NCBI GenBank assembly: GCA_964034945.1 | Contig: OZ035961.1 | Span: 45,744,184-45,808,183 of the forward strand | Direction: 5' to 3' | Source: Chrysopilus asiliformis | Lineage: Eukaryota; Arthropoda; Insecta; Diptera; Rhagionidae | Length of the DNA stretch: 64,000 bases | Shown here: positions 12,730-24,879 of the stretch, piece after piece | Layout of the letters: each line of letters opens with the position of its first letter | Position numbering within the stretch: the stretch's first letter is position 1 | The notes under the pieces: generated by a model | The model's input: the letters and a program-made list of their open reading frames with translations, nothing else | What the model was told of the DNA's origin: nothing | Database searches by the model: none | Made by a program: the position numbers and the translations under genes

Positions 12730-13288
12730 TAGCAATCGCTTTCAAGTCTAACTCTACTACTACTCTTGTGCTCTGACTTACTTTCCTGCTATTATCTGAA
12801 CAACTGAAAGGTTTTTGATGCAGTAACTGTTTCATAGTCTGATTGTACAACTACCTTAAAAATGTAGAATTCGCTTCTTTTTAATGTAGTATTATGACAA
12901 TAACAAAAAAAAAGTTTAAAATAAAAGTATTATTTGAAAAAAACATGCAAAAAAATACAAAAATGTGTTAAAAAAGAAAAAAAAAGTTTTGTAAAACTTA
13001 GTAACGACAATATCTATTAGTAAGGTTATAAAAAAAATTAATTTCACTTTACAACATGTCAATTATCATCCAACATCCAGAAATATGATAAATAGAATAG
13101 TATTGCAACGACTGGCGTCTCCGTCATTTGTTTAACCAGTGGAGCGCAATTGAAGCTATCAACGGCGTCGCTAAGTTTGAACCAAACCCAAAAAGTGCCG
13201 CTGACGGCAACTGGGTCGCCAACATTTTTCAATGTCTTTAGTTACAAAACTTACAACGAGCGGAGCTACTACCTAAAAAAATTAAATA

Positions 13289-13806
13289 TGCCGCGGTCAC
13301 ACAACGCTGTTTTGCCAGCCGCTGGCTGCTGTTGGTTAGTAGCGCTGGCAAGTAGCAACAGCAGCAATCATATGAAAAATCACGAGTAAGTTCGTTAACC
13401 ACTCACCATCCCCCTGGAATTCGGTGGCTCTTGAAGCCATATATGGATGAAACTAGAGACTGTGCCCTTTCCAAAAAGTATTCAACCAAAGTGAAAAGTA
13501 CACGGGTTCAAAATTTAGTTGAGGGGAAAAATCGTGCATCGTTCTTTGAATAAATAAACGTAAAATAACAACTTACAATAAACAAGCTTTACCACTTATC
13601 AGACTTTTGACAGCTCAGAAACCATGTGACATGATCCCCAGTAGCGCTGGCAAAGTAGAACGGTCTCTACTTCACTAGCGCTACTAAAATAATCACGCTT
13701 CTGCTGGTAGTAGCAACGCACTAGGGTTCACATGGTGCTGCTGAAACGGCTGCTAACAGGCAAACAGCCACTAGCGCTGGCAAAACAACGTCGTGTGACC
13801 GCCGCA
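13289..13806. mobile_element. MITE with TGCCGCGGTCACAC ends
   Basis: Inverted ends of about 30 bp: TGCCGCGGTCACACAACG then TGTTTTGCCAGC on the left, and in reverse TGCGGCGGTCACACGACG then TTGTTTTGCCAGC on the right. Further AGCGCTGGCAA blocks repeat inside. The middle (about 13388-13560) is a block also present at 20690-20870 and 48990-49380, probably a later insertion. No target duplication is obvious. Confidence 0.7.
13388..13560. repeat. Dispersed repeat copy (GTTCGTTAACC family)
   Basis: The block beginning AAGTTCGTTAACC, then CTCACCATCCCCCTG, GGTGGCTCTTGA, CATATATGGATGAAACTAGA and ACACGGGTTCAAAA, recurs at 20690-20870 and, in both orientations, at 48990-49380. Order and spacing are kept among copies. 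It has no coding potential. Confidence 0.8.
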
Positions 13807-13908
13807 TTACAACCCCACTACTATTTAGTTTGCAATTTTTGACATTTGCTTTTTTGTTTATTTTAGTTTTTTACAATATTACAGGATTTGTTATAAGTTA
13901 GATACACT

Positions 13909-14947
13909 CGTGGCCATCGTAAGAACGGGCCAGAGGCATGATAAATGTCAAACGATGTGACGTCATCATTTACTACTTGGTAGTTTATCGTTGACAGCTG
14001 TGCCGGTTGAACGCGTGCGCTTTTTGCTTCGCCGAAATAGTAGCAAAAACGTTTAATTTCATTGTTTTTTCGATGAGTGTCTTTATTTTATAGACTTAGT
14101 TATGCGTGGATTGTGAATTACATTGAATTTTCACCGAAAAAGTTGTATTTTCAGTGAAACTATTTGTAACCTCAAAAGTGAACTGTGAGATGTGAAAATC
14201 TTTAAAAACAAATAAATAACAAAAAATTATAGAAAAATTCACAAATCAAGTGTATAAATTTAGTGCTACCTCTTTTCATTTATGTTTTCCACAATTTGGA
14301 ATAACATTTCATGTTTGTTTTGTAGAAATGCCGCGAACTTGTTGTGTCGCGAAATGTAGCTCTACGCACAAAACAAATAATCTATTTTCTTTTTCCAAAT
14401 GTCAATAAAAGTGATAAGTATGAATAAAAGTGATGTGAAATAGGTGCCAGATTAAAATGATGAATGTGATGACCGGGTTTTTAATCCAAGAATTCTAAGA
14501 AAATTCATACGGAATGGACTTCGTATATCATCGTAATTAACTAAATATTATATGTTAGAGCCAACTTTTCCTAATTTTTTATAGATTTTCCAAGCAATTT
14601 AAATATATAATGCAAGAAAAAAAATCCTTAAATAAAAAAACATTGAAATGACTTAAATTTTCTTTTCGAGTTTCATTTTCGGCGGCTGAAAAGTGTTCGA
14701 GTAAATTTCCGAAAATGAATAATAAATATTTGATCGAAATCGAGTTAGCTGATACCGCTTCAAACATTTCCGTGCTTTTGACTTTCGATTCGAGTTCCCT
14801 GATAAGGCCCTGGAATATTTAATAAACGTGACGAATCGAGTATTAACTGCTTTGCTATTGCATTTTTCCCATTTGATAAGTAGTTTCTATGTAGTATTCT
14901 GTGACGTCATTACTTTTGCCATCCGGCCCGTACTTACGATGGCCACG
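13909..14947 (+). mobile_element. P-like element relic, 1.04 kb
   Basis: The ends CGTGGCCATCGTAAGAACGG and, in reverse, CGTGGCCATCGTAAGTACGG continue as inverted repeats into GGGCC and further to GTGACGTCA. A 7-bp duplication ATACACT flanks the element (13902-13908 and 14948-14954). Inside is the start of a THAP-domain protein (14328). THAP DNA-binding domains are carried by P-element transposases, whose duplications are usually 8 bp. The catalytic part of the transposase is absent, so this is an internally deleted copy. Confidence 0.75.
14328..14408 (+). pseudogene. Truncated THAP-domain start of a P-like transposase
   Basis: An ATG directly after an acceptor-like TTTTGTAG opens a 26-codon frame, MPRTCCVAKCSSTHKTNNLF and six more residues, then TAA. 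M-P-x-x-C with a second Cys four to five residues later and a following F-x-F is the beginning of a C2CH THAP zinc finger. The remaining Cys/His ligands and all of the catalytic region are missing, so it cannot bind DNA in the usual way. Its place inside inverted repeats supports descent from a P-like transposase. Confidence 0.6.
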
Positions 14948-14954
14948 ATACACT

Positions 14955-16215
14955 GTAAACACTATTCGTACTATTTTTTAAAAATCTCCACTTTCATATT
15001 TGAGAAAAAATCTCCACTTTCATATTTTTACGTACAAAGTTTGTATGTATAGACTTGAAGACTGACCATAATTTCTTAAGGGATGGTTTCATCATGGTGA
15101 AATGTATTACTTTTCCATGGTGAAATTTTTTTTCTAATGATGCCAATCTTCCATCTCCACCCGCTAAAAAGCCCCACACAAAAGTTAGTTTTTTGACGAA
15201 AATAGTCCTGGCAATATAATTTTTAAAATAAAAGTGCTATGATGCTAAAAAAACTGACCACCCTACTTTTTCATGGAGAAAGTTTTCCTCAAAATGCCCA
15301 TAAAATGCCATAGTTTAATTCCTAAAACTAAATCATTTTTTTAAATGCTGGTCTTTGGAGATATTAACAAAGACAATACAGGTCTCTGAACAAGAGTTGT
15401 TGTAAACAGAAATATTGCATAAATCCTAAAAAAATATATTCAAAAATCTATTCAGTTAATCATATCAGAAACTTTAACTTGTCGACAACTTAATTACAAT
15501 TAAATACGCCCAATGTTCAACCACAAAAGACACATAGAGATCGATTATGCAACGAACCACATGAAATTAGTATACTAAGCAAAACATTTTACACATTAGC
15601 GCTAAGGAAGCATCAGAATGGAGATATGTTTGTCTGTTCAGCGAATCTATTCATATCAAAATCATTCATAAAACGTGATTTGTTAAATTGCATTTTACGG
15701 GTGTAATCTTTTCGATAAGCTATCGTTCCCTTGCATTGAAAAAGTATCTTATCGCCTTTTCTTGTTGTTGAAATGTAGCTGACAATTATTTAATGTACAG
15801 CGAATACATAATCTTTTTTTCAATTTGTGAAATTTTATTCCTTATACCCACGAAATAAAATATGTCGATTATATTATCAATAACCACATTTATAAACACG
15901 ATCTATGTGTTTACAATTTACAGAATATTTTTGAATGAGGAATTGAAAAAATTACTTGACCTTGAATTACAATTTTAGCACAATATGACAGGCGGTATGG
16001 TCTTGACTTTAGCTGATCGAAAGCGCATATGTTGCACTATCAAATCTGCAATTCGATTATAATCTGGCGTGATTCCAATGTTTCATAACTAAAGCTATTT
16101 TTGCATTGATGTAATTTTTATATATTGTGAATAATTAATCGTAATATATTAGAATTATGAGAAAACCACTAACAAGATATAATATTATGTAAGTGCAATC
16201 TATTATCTTTTAACA
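14955..16215. other. Noncoding AT-rich stretch
   Basis: No exon or bounded element was recognised. Only AT-rich sequence with scattered short frames. Confidence 0.5.
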
Positions 16216-16965
16216 ATTTTTACTTTCCTCTGCTATAGAGGGAAAGTATTGTATTCATGACGGAGACCGACTCGACAACGAGAGCATATAGAAACTTTTT
16301 GGTCAGTACGAAATCCGTTCGAGGTAAAATTATGAGGATGTCCGTGCAGCTGTCTATCGGTCTGTCCGTTTTACGTATTTTAAATAACTCGAGAACGCGT
16401 TAACCTAGCGAATTGAAATTTTTGGTAAATAAGTTTTACGAAAATCGTGATTTTCTATAAATTTTTGGAAAACTAACGCACTACAACAAGTATACCGTTT
16501 TTATACCCGTATGGTGAAACCAAAGGGTATATTAGATTTGCCTTACCGTTTGTAACGCCAAGATCCCGTCATCATACACCAAAATGAATTACACCAGGGT
16601 GTTTAGAATGATAAAAAAAAATTGAATTTTGCATGTTCGTCCGTCCGTCCGTCTGTTCGTCCGTCTGTGGCGCGGATTGCGGGCGCACGGATTGAGCTAG
16701 AGACTTAAGAACTAACGACCCCACATATGAACGAAAACGTTTTTTGCGAATATCTCATCTTATCTAAAAAGTGCAAGAACAAAAATTTTTTAGGATATGC
16801 TTCTACATAAAACTCCCATACAGCAAAATCCGATTGGAATAAATTTTAAAAAATCTTATTGAAAAGTTTAACTTCGAAGTGGAATTTTGATACAACTGTT
16901 TGCCGTTCACTTTAATCACCATACGGGCCAGATTAGCAATTATAGCTTTTGTTATGTTTTACTTT
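16216..16965. repeat. Dispersed repeat, two modules
   Basis: Module 1 (about 16216-16400: CTATAGAGGGAAAGTATTG, CATGACGGAGACCGACTCGA) recurs in reverse at 40190-40410. Module 2 (about 16500-16965: AGTGCAAGAACAAAA, AATCCGATTGGAATAAATTT, TTATTGAAAAGTTT) recurs at 40550-40850 and 54830-55095. A CGTCCGTCCGTCCGTCTG simple tract sits at 16637-16670. The modular, partly inverted copies suggest an unassigned transposon family. Confidence 0.7.
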
Positions 16966-17448
16966 TGTGGATGTTTTCACAATACACCCATTCGTCAGTC
17001 TTTCAACCCTCCTAAACCCATCTTAATATTTAAAGTATCTGATAAAATTGTTAAATGTTCGGCTTTTCCTAGGGCGGGGGTTCACAAACTGGGGTGAAGC
17101 TTTTTCCGATCACAAATTTTCACGTCAAGGCGTTGAACTTGGAGATACGCCACAGGTGTGCAGATGAGACAATAAATTTCCGAAAAACTTTTAATTACAA
17201 TCAGTTTTTGTAAATATGCACTCTCCGACGATTTTATTTAGTCATCTCATGGCAATCGTATTCTGTTTCATTTCCGCATGAAAGTCATTTAGTATTTTTT
17301 ACTATTGCATGAAAATGTATATAACTTTAAAAGCTTATTTCTCAGAAAATTCTATCAGTAAGAGTTTTTATCATTGAGCGGTAATATAGATTTTTACACA
17401 AACCAAATAACGTCATTAACTTTGAAATTTCAATTGATTTTATTTTAG

Positions 17449-20400
17449 ATGAGCAAAGTTGTTCCCCAAATGAAGGCCGCCGAAGCAGAATCCCACCTCG
17501 AGCACATGTGCCAGCTCGACATTGACTCTCAGGCACCATTTGTCCGTTTATCGGGCATTATTTGCACCATTGGACCGGCCTCCAAAAGTCCCGAAATGTT
17601 GGAGAAGATGATGGCAACTGGAATGAATATCGCACGATTGAATTTCTCACATGGATCCTACGAATATCATGCTGAAACAATCAAAAATATTCGTACAGCA
17701 GTGAAAAGTTATTCACAGAAGTTGGGTATCACTTACTCACTGGCCATAGCTTTAGACACCAAAGGACCTGAAATCCGTACTGGCCTCTTAGCTGGCAGTG
17801 GCACAGCTGAAGTTGAACTGAAGAGGAATGGAGTAATTAAATTGACAACAAATAAGGACTACGCCGAAAAGGGAAGCATCGACATGGTCTATGTTGACTA
17901 TGCCAATATTGTGAATGTTGTTAAGCCAGGCAATCGCATCTTCGTTGACGATGGTCTCATTTCATTGGTTGTCAATGAGATCTCTGGAGATACGCTTACC
18001 TGTACAATCGAAAATGGTGGTGCTTTGGGATCCCGGAAGGGTGTCAATCTTCCTGGAGTCCCAGTCGATTTGCCAGCCGTATCTGAGAAGGATAAAGCCG
18101 ATTTGCAATTCGGTGTTGAGCAAGATGTCGACATGATTTTCGCGTCGTTCATTCGTAATGCCGATGCATTGAGGGAAATTCGAGCAGTTCTAGGCGAGAA
18201 GGGAAAGAACATTAAAGTGATTTCAAAGATTGAAAACCAGCAGGGTATGCACAACTTGGATCAAATTATTGAAGCGTCCGATGGTATTATGGTTGCCCGT
18301 GGCGATTTGGGTATTGAAATCCCACCAGAAAAAGTCTTCCTCGCACAGAAGGCAATGATTGCACGATGCAATAAGGTGAAGAATCTACATTGAAATAATT
18401 TTTTTTAAATTTATTGACGTGTTTTTTGTGAATTTTATTTTTAGCAAGGAAAGCCAGCTATTTGTGCCACACAAATGCTCGAATCAATGATCAAAAAACC
18501 ACGTCCAACACGCGCCGAAATCTCCGATGTTGCCAATGCTATTCTTGATGGAGCTGACTGTGTGATGTTGTCAGGTGAAACTGCCAAGGGTGAATATCCC
18601 CTTGAATGTGTTCTTACAATGGCGAAGACTTGCAAAGAAGCCGAAGCAGCTTTATGGCACAAGAATTTGTTCTCCGACTTAGTTGCTAAGAATCCAGCGT
18701 CATTAGAGGCTGCTCATGCCGTTGCTATTGCTGCTGTTGAAGCAGCCACCAAGTCTCAGGCATCCGCTCTTATTGTCATCACAACATCTGGCCGTTCGGC
18801 ACACTTAGTGTCGAAATATAGGCCCAGATGTCCAATTATCGCTGTCACCAGATATGCACAGACTGCCCGTCAAGCCCATCTTTACCGCGGCATTTTGCCA
18901 TTACTCTATCAGGGTTCGTTATTAATTTCATTTTCAACGAAAAAAATTCTTAGTGAATTGCCTTTATTTGTTTAGAACCTCAGTTGCCTGATTGGCTGAA
19001 GGATGTTGATGCCAGAGTGCAATTTGGTTTGCAAGTCGGTAAGAAGCACGGATTCGTTAAAACCGGCGATCCAGTCGTTATTGTTACAGGATGGAAACAG
19101 GGATCCGGATTCACAAACACCATGCGCATTGTGTACGTATTTTGCTAAAAATATCCTTTGTGTGTAGGTATGAGTACTTGTGCAAGAGCAAAGAAATACT
19201 ACAGCTTATTAGTGCTAGAATATTTTACATTTTTAATACAACATAAACGACTATTTTTCATAAAAGCTAAGCGGATCGATTTTTCTATTGTTCACCCTGA
19301 ATATGAGCCAAAAATGTTGTTGATTTTTATCAAAAAATAAAAAAGGTAACCATTTCATGTACAACGACATAATATTCTCGATCACTTGCTAGCGGTTTTA
19401 ATGTTCAGAAACGTATTTGTTGATCCATCGCGATTATCAACTGTACTTGTTGCAAAGTTTCGATCCTGTTTAAACTATCCAGAATTTCGAAAACAAAGCC
19501 AGAATTTCTTCATTTTTAATTATGTCACTTATCGCTCTTAAAATTTTCCAATCACATTTTTTGACCACTTTTTTACTGCAATTCGCATGCATTTTCATTT
19601 GCTATTCGCAATATTACCCGGCCTTTACACGCGACTATAAAGTCTGTCAGTAGCACAGACTCCAAAAGTCAAATTACTTACAACGAATTAGAAGACATTT
19701 AGCGAACTGGCAGCCAGTTCATTTTGCAAAATGACTTCGTTAGTAACACAGCTACAGTCCTTCGTATTTCAGAGGCATGAATTTTGCTCGTATGCTTCAT
19801 TATTTTAATTATCTCGTCCCTAGTTAGTCTTCTTTCACCAGTCTGAGAGTTCTAAAAGTTAAAAAATGAATTAAAAATAGTGAATTCATAATAATTTAAT
19901 AGATTTACCTCAAATTCTTCATTTTCCGCCATCTTAGATGTCTGAAATGTCAAATTACTGACATGTCTGTACTGACTACAAAAATGTCCCGTCAGTACAG
20001 ACTTGTCAGTGCCAGTAAGCATTTACACGAGACTGTGTCAGCGACTGTGACAGCTCTACAGACGCGTGTAAAGTCTGTGTTAGTATGATTTGTATGTCTG
20101 TCAACAGTGCTGAGATTCCGAAAAACATCAATTTTACAGCCCAAAAATCGTCATATCAAAATATGCTCAAAACAAAATTAATTTCCTGATAGCCCCCCAA
20201 CTAAAAAAATCTCTTAAAGAGGATAAAATGATCATTAAAGTAAATTTAAAATTGGTGTTCGTCTAGGGGCTCCCAGACGTCCTCTTTTTGGAGGACATGT
20301 ACTGACCGAATAAAATGTCCGGAACCTTTTTTCAAAATTTTCTATTTTTTAATCTTTGTAGAGAAATTTGTACTCTTTGTCCTCTGTTTAAAAAATCAGG

Positions 20401-21778
20401 AAAACCTATTTTTTTTAAGTGTTTAAACAAATATTTCAATTGAACCTAGAAAATGTTGTTTTATTGGGAACATAATTTGTCCCGGTAGGCTGAATTATAA
20501 TGGCCGGCGCAAGAGCGGCAGCAAAAACAAGAATGCTGCCATGTAAAAACATTGACTTGACGACTGCGAGAATTTTGCATGTTTGGTTGTCACTGAAGTT
20601 TGATTTTTGCTGATTTGACACTATCGTTAACGAACTTTTCGTGATTTTTCACAGAAATCATGGCATAAATGGTAGTTGTGACCTCGAGAAAGTTCGTTAA
20701 CCCCTCACCATCCCCCTGCAATCCGGTGGCTCTTGACGCCATATATGGATGAAACTAGAGACTGTCCCTTCCAAATAGTCCTCAACCAAAGTGAAAACTA
20801 CACGGGTTCAAAAGTTAACCCAGGGGCACGAAAAACGCTATTTATTGCATGGTTCTTTATAGGAAATAAAATTTTCTACTTTTTTTCCTTTAACAGTTTT
20901 TACGTATCTTTAACGGTTCTCAAGATATTTGAAAATATATTATTTTTACATGTTTTTTCGGAACTAATTACAGAGCAAAAATTTATGTTGATCACAACTG
21001 ATATTTTTCCTTTGATATCTGGGAACCTTAGTATGTCGAAATACCTTGTTAAACAAATCTAACGACGAATAGATGTCTTCAACACAATTTTTAAAAAATT
21101 GAGGATTTTTTAATGCAACCGTCACTGTTTTACAGTGTGACCTCGATAATCGCAACTATAGTGGCCAGAGCGTGTTGCGTTAACCGAGTCAGTTGCGATA
21201 ACCGAGTCAGTACCGATATGTTTCAAAACAAGAAACAAAAGCCATTAAACAACATTCTATAACTGAACAAAAGTTTTATTTCATTAAAATTTTTATAAAC
21301 AAAACATACTTATGATTTTTTTAAAATTAGTTTTTGGTAAAAAAAATCCCGATATTTTTGTTTGTTTTTTGTTGCCACAGACTTGTTTTGTGATAGCCAC
21401 TTCTTTAATAAATAAAAACAAGGAACAGAGAATAAAGTCAATAAAAGATTTCCTGTAACTATTTTTTATCTTTTTTTGGCCGAAACAATATCAGATTATA
21501 AAAAAGTTGCGTTAATCGAGTCAATCATTTTTGAAAGTTGCGTTTACATAGTCAACAGTGCAAAATTTTAGGTGTTGCGTTAACCGAGGAGTTGCGTTCT
21601 TCGAGGGTTGCGTTTATCGGATAGAAATATATTTTTAGATTACTTTGTTTGCTGTAAAAAAAATCTCTAGTCTTGTATTAAATGCCTATATATACACAAT
21701 ATATAGTTGGTGTGCTTTGCATTATGACATATTTCATTTCTAATCTTTTTTATTTCTCTTTACAGAAATGCTGATTAA
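17449..21778 (+). CDS. PyK: Pyruvate kinase
   Basis: Pyruvate kinase converts phosphoenolpyruvate and ADP to pyruvate and ATP, the last step of glycolysis, in the cytosol as a tetramer. Coding exons: 17449-18375, 18445-18913, 18976-19132 and 21766-21778, all GT-AG with matching phase, giving 521 residues, the usual length for the animal enzyme. The barrel begins near residue 35. Visible landmarks are IARLNFSHG (R63, N65, S67), [12 protein letters not shown] (103-112), the family signature [10 protein letters not shown] with catalytic K260 and E262, and [10 protein letters not shown] with D286. The C-terminal domain carries [16 protein letters not shown], the region of the effector pocket in animal isoforms. 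The start ATG lies directly behind an intron acceptor (TTTTAG), so an upstream noncoding exon must exist. The last exon adds only N-A-D after a 2.6-kb intron. Identification is very secure. Confidence 0.97.
19621..20073. mobile_element. Probable MITE in pyruvate kinase intron
   Basis: The left end CCTTTACACGCGACT and the right end, in reverse ACTTTACACGCGTCT, pair. Internal GTCTGTCAGTA and CTGACA blocks repeat in both orientations. The exact boundaries and target duplication are unclear. Confidence 0.5.
20690..20870. repeat. Dispersed repeat copy (GTTCGTTAACC family)
   Basis: It shares the ordered blocks AAAGTTCGTTAACC, CTCACCATCCCCCTG, CATATATGGATGAAACTAGA, ACACGGGTTCAAAA and GGCACGAAAAACGCTATTT with the copies at 13388-13560 and 48990-49380. 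Confidence 0.8.
21136..21620. repeat. GTTGCGTTAACCGAG-type repeat block, possibly pogo-like ends
   Basis: The segment opens ACAGTGTGACCTCGATAATC and repeats GTTGCG(T/A)TAACCGAG-like words near 21174-21205 and 21510-21615. Repeated subterminal words behind an ACAGTG start resemble pogo/Tigger-type termini, but no coding remnant or clear boundary was found. Confidence 0.4.
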
Positions 21779-21831
21779 ATATCGAATGTTGAAAGTATCA
21801 CACAAAAAATCAATTATTACACATCAAAACA

Positions 21832-21837
21832 AATAAA
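21832..21837 (+). promoter_or_regulatory. AATAAA polyadenylation signal of pyruvate kinase
   Basis: A canonical hexamer 54 bases behind the stop codon in the fourth exon, in an A-rich context. It supports the short final exon. Confidence 0.7.
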
Positions 21838-22433
21838 AAGAACTAAATATTTTCGTTAAGCTCGTTTTTAAATTCTATGAAATATGGACTGTATTCAATT
21901 TTTGGAATTAAGTTAGAAAACGAAAAGAAGACCTTACAGACAGGTTTGTTTGTTCTTGTGTAAAAAAAAGATCTCAAAAAGATGTTACAGAATTTAAAAT
22001 TTGAAAAATTGTTAATTTTCATGGTTATTATTGGAAACCAGTTCTCTTTTCTTTTTAGTCATAAATCAGAAAAAAAAGATATTTATATATCGTAAAATGT
22101 ATTTAATACAAATCATAAAAAATTAAATAATAAGCAAGAAATTAATTTGTTGGAAAGATTGTGTTTATTTTGTTTAACTACATTAACATTAAAGAGAATG
22201 ATGAAATCATTGATTTCTGTACTCCTTTTTCTTCAAAAATAGTTAGCCAGCTTAATATACTGTTATATCGTCAATTTCCAAGCAAAATCCACAAGATTAT
22301 TTTTTGTTTGTTTTCAGCTCAAATAGTTATCTAAAATAGTTTCCTTTTGTCTTGTATTCTCTGAAATTAGTCATCTCATGCGGGGCTATGCTTTTGTTTA
22401 CTTTGAAACTAAATCCAAAATTACATATATATC

Positions 22434-22810
22434 GGTTTTTTCAACAAGGACATAACAATTTTGTATTTTAATAAAAACGCACCCTAAAACTTTTTTTATT
22501 ATCTGGCAATGCTAAAACGTCAATCAAGGTTTACATTTTTATCATGGTGAAGTTCACGAACGAGCAACGTTTGGAAATTATTAAAACTTACTACCGAAAT
22601 TCTGAGTCCGATGAAATGATAATGAAAATGATGAAATGAAATGATTAATGGAATGTTGGTCCGGTCGAATGGCCACCTCGCTCATGCGATTTCTTTTTAT
22701 GGGGTTATGTTAAGTCGTTGGTTTATGCCAACAAGCCAACAACGTTAGATATCTCAATTATTCTGTGTTTTATTTAAATACAAAATTGTTATGTCCTTGT
22801 TGAAAGACCC
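22434..22810 (+). mobile_element. Internally deleted mariner-like element
   Basis: Inverted ends of about 30 bp contain TTTCAACAAGGACATAAC followed by AATTTTGTATTT. An ATG at 22544 opens MVKFTNEQRLEIIKTYYRNS, the helix-turn-helix start of a mariner/IS630-type transposase. The frame is then broken and jumps to WPPRS, FFLWGYVKSLVYANKP, which belongs to the end of the catalytic domain. All acidic catalytic residues between are lost, so it could move only with a helper enzyme. Confidence 0.8.
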
Positions 22811-23739
22811 TTTACATTTCCTGTAATCTTGAACTGTTCAAAATTGATTTTCTCCCAACTGTCAACTAAATAAGAATTTGTTTTGCAAACAAACGATATA
22901 AAATACAGAAGCATGGGAATATACCTAAAGAGATATCACCTTGAAATTTTTATTAGGTGTTGGCGTTAATATAAATACTAATTGGCCAAGTTTTTAGCTC
23001 TCTAGCTCTTTTACTACGGGCAGGGGGAGGGGTAGACATAATCTTTGTAGTCTAATAATTCGAAAATTGCTCGGCCGATTTCAATAAAAAAAAAGTGGTA
23101 GATAGGGGCACCTTCCGAAAAATATATTTAAAAAAAATTGGGTAGAAAAAAAATTAAGTGTAATATCCTGTAGGTACAACCACTATGTTTTTCCCTAAAA
23201 AAGTCCTAAAATTTTCTACTTTAACAATATTTTTGCCAAAATTGTGACCGGAGAGAAACATAATGCAAAAAAACCAAGGTTACAGCCGCATGTTACAAGT
23301 CAAGTCTATGTCAATATACAAAAAAAAAACATAAGGAAAACTACAGCTGCGTTCTTAACCATTCACTTTTCAAACATTATACAGAAGTAGATCAAAATAA
23401 AATCTGGGTCTGCCAAGCCCAATTTTAGGTAAAATGCCTTGAGGCAGTTGGTATGGGAATTTCCTCACTTTTCACGCGACAACACAAGAATTTGTCGGTT
23501 GTCAATTCAAGTACAAAAATTCTTTAGGGTTCATTGGTCATCTCGAATATTTTTTTCTCTCGAAACCATTTCGATTCAAGTACCGGCAAACCGGGGGATA
23601 TCAGGTAAAATTAGATTAAGCAGCAACGAAAACGAATTTTGTACTGGGAACTAGGAAAACTTTGAACTACCCAAGCTATTTAGTTTAATATTTTTCCTTT
23701 AATGATTTCGGATTGCAGGAAAATCATCCTCAAAACTAA

Positions 23740-24143
23740 ACCTTCGAGCCTGTTCAAATTGGTTAAAATATTCCGCCTAATTAGGACAGAAACTGTCAAC
23801 ATTAGGGCAAGGTGAGGAAGTGGGACTGCTGATAGGAAAATCATCCTCAAAACTAAACTCTCCGTTCTCAGAGTTCCGCCTGTCGTGCTCTGATTGGTTG
23901 GTTGCCACACTGAATGTGTTCCATTATCTTTATTGTTTCGGTCGTCTTCGATGCAACACGTCGCAAAGCAAAAGACAGCCACGTATTACTAGCAATTCTT
24001 TAGAAATGTTCTGTTTTCCAAATGTTTCACCATAATCTGATTGCTCACAGCTAGTGGCTTAAATAGTCTCAATGTGAACACGAGCAATATTTCATCCGTC
24101 CTATTTAGGCGGACTATTTCAACCAATCTGAACATGGTCTTAG
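23740..24143. mobile_element. Second copy of the 3.65-kb hairpin MITE family
   Basis: Left end GCCTGTTCAAATTGG, then CCGCCTAATTAGGACAG and GGGCAAGGTGAGGAAGTGGG; right end GTCCTATTTAGGCGGACTAT and CAACCAATCTGAACA. Unlike the compact copy at 3654-3832 it has about 300 bases between the arms. A GGAAAATCATCCTCAAAACT block occurs both inside (23836) and just outside (23718), so the centre has been rearranged. Confidence 0.75.
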
Positions 24144-24808
24144 AGAGAAAATATAGATGACAAAATTCCCCACAACGTTCTTTTTACAGTTAGCGATTAC
24201 CTTTACTTGTTCTCGCGACATTGGAATAAATATCTGAAAATTTTGGATTTTTTAGATTTTTTTTAGAAACGTGCGGCATTTTTTTTAAAAGTCGGAAAGC
24301 GAAATTTTAGACGAGACAACGCTCTCTTGTCATTAACCGTAAAACATCATCTTTTCCCACTCTAGAGATATCACATTTTTTTATAAGAGGGTCATGTGCT
24401 GTTCAGAAAATGTGTGTCTAATTTTATTACGCCCTACGCCTCAGTCCAGAAGTTCCTTTCGCGAATGAATGAATTCTAAATTTCTTCAAAAGAATATTTG
24501 CTTGAAAATGAATGAATTTCGAATATTCTTCGCATCCTGGTTTATTCCACTAAGTTAAAATTCCTGGAAAAATTTTATTATATAGAAAGCTTCGTTATAT
24601 AGAGGTTAAATCCGACAGTGATTCTGTTCTTCTTGCAAGATTAACAGCCGTATTCTGGCGTTGTGATACTTAAGTCACAAGTCCATAGAATTTGAGGCTC
24701 TTGTGACCGAGTTGTGACTAGTGACCGTAGCTAGAATAAGGCTGTAAAATTGTTTTTGAAACTTATGTTAATCTGATAAAAAATTGCTGAAAAATATAAA
24801 AAAAGGGA

Positions 24809-24879
24809 TGCATCGGCCGGGAATCGAACCCGGGCCGCCCGCGTGGCAGGCGAGCATTCTACCACTGAACCACCGATGC
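24809..24879 (-). tRNA. tRNA-Gly (anticodon GCC)
   Basis: The 71-base cloverleaf read on the minus strand has acceptor stem GCATCGG with CCGATGC, discriminator A, D-arm with GTGGTTCAGTGGTAGAAT, anticodon loop CTGCCAC (GCC) and T-arm GGGTTCGATTCCC holding the B box. A run of seven T on the transcribed strand (24798-24804) ends pol III transcription. It is identical to the copies at 33445 and 35865. Confidence 0.98.

Larger units (their letters stand above)
19133..21765. other. Third intron of pyruvate kinase, with repeats
   Basis: The 2633-bp intron has donor GTACGT and acceptor TTTCTCTTTACAG. It holds a probable MITE (about 19621-20073), a copy of the GTTCGTTAACC repeat (20690-20870) and a block of GTTGCGTTAACCGAG-type repeats (about 21136-21620). 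The other pyruvate kinase introns are 69 and 62 bp. Confidence 0.8.

Noticed and set aside
16637..16670. CGTCCGTCCGTCCGTCTG tract as a CRISPR-like or telomeric array
   Set aside because: Simple four-base repeat of short length inside a dispersed transposon-like module; no spacer pattern.
17898..18254. 118-codon minus-strand frame within pyruvate kinase
   Set aside because: Antisense shadow of the conserved pyruvate kinase exon.
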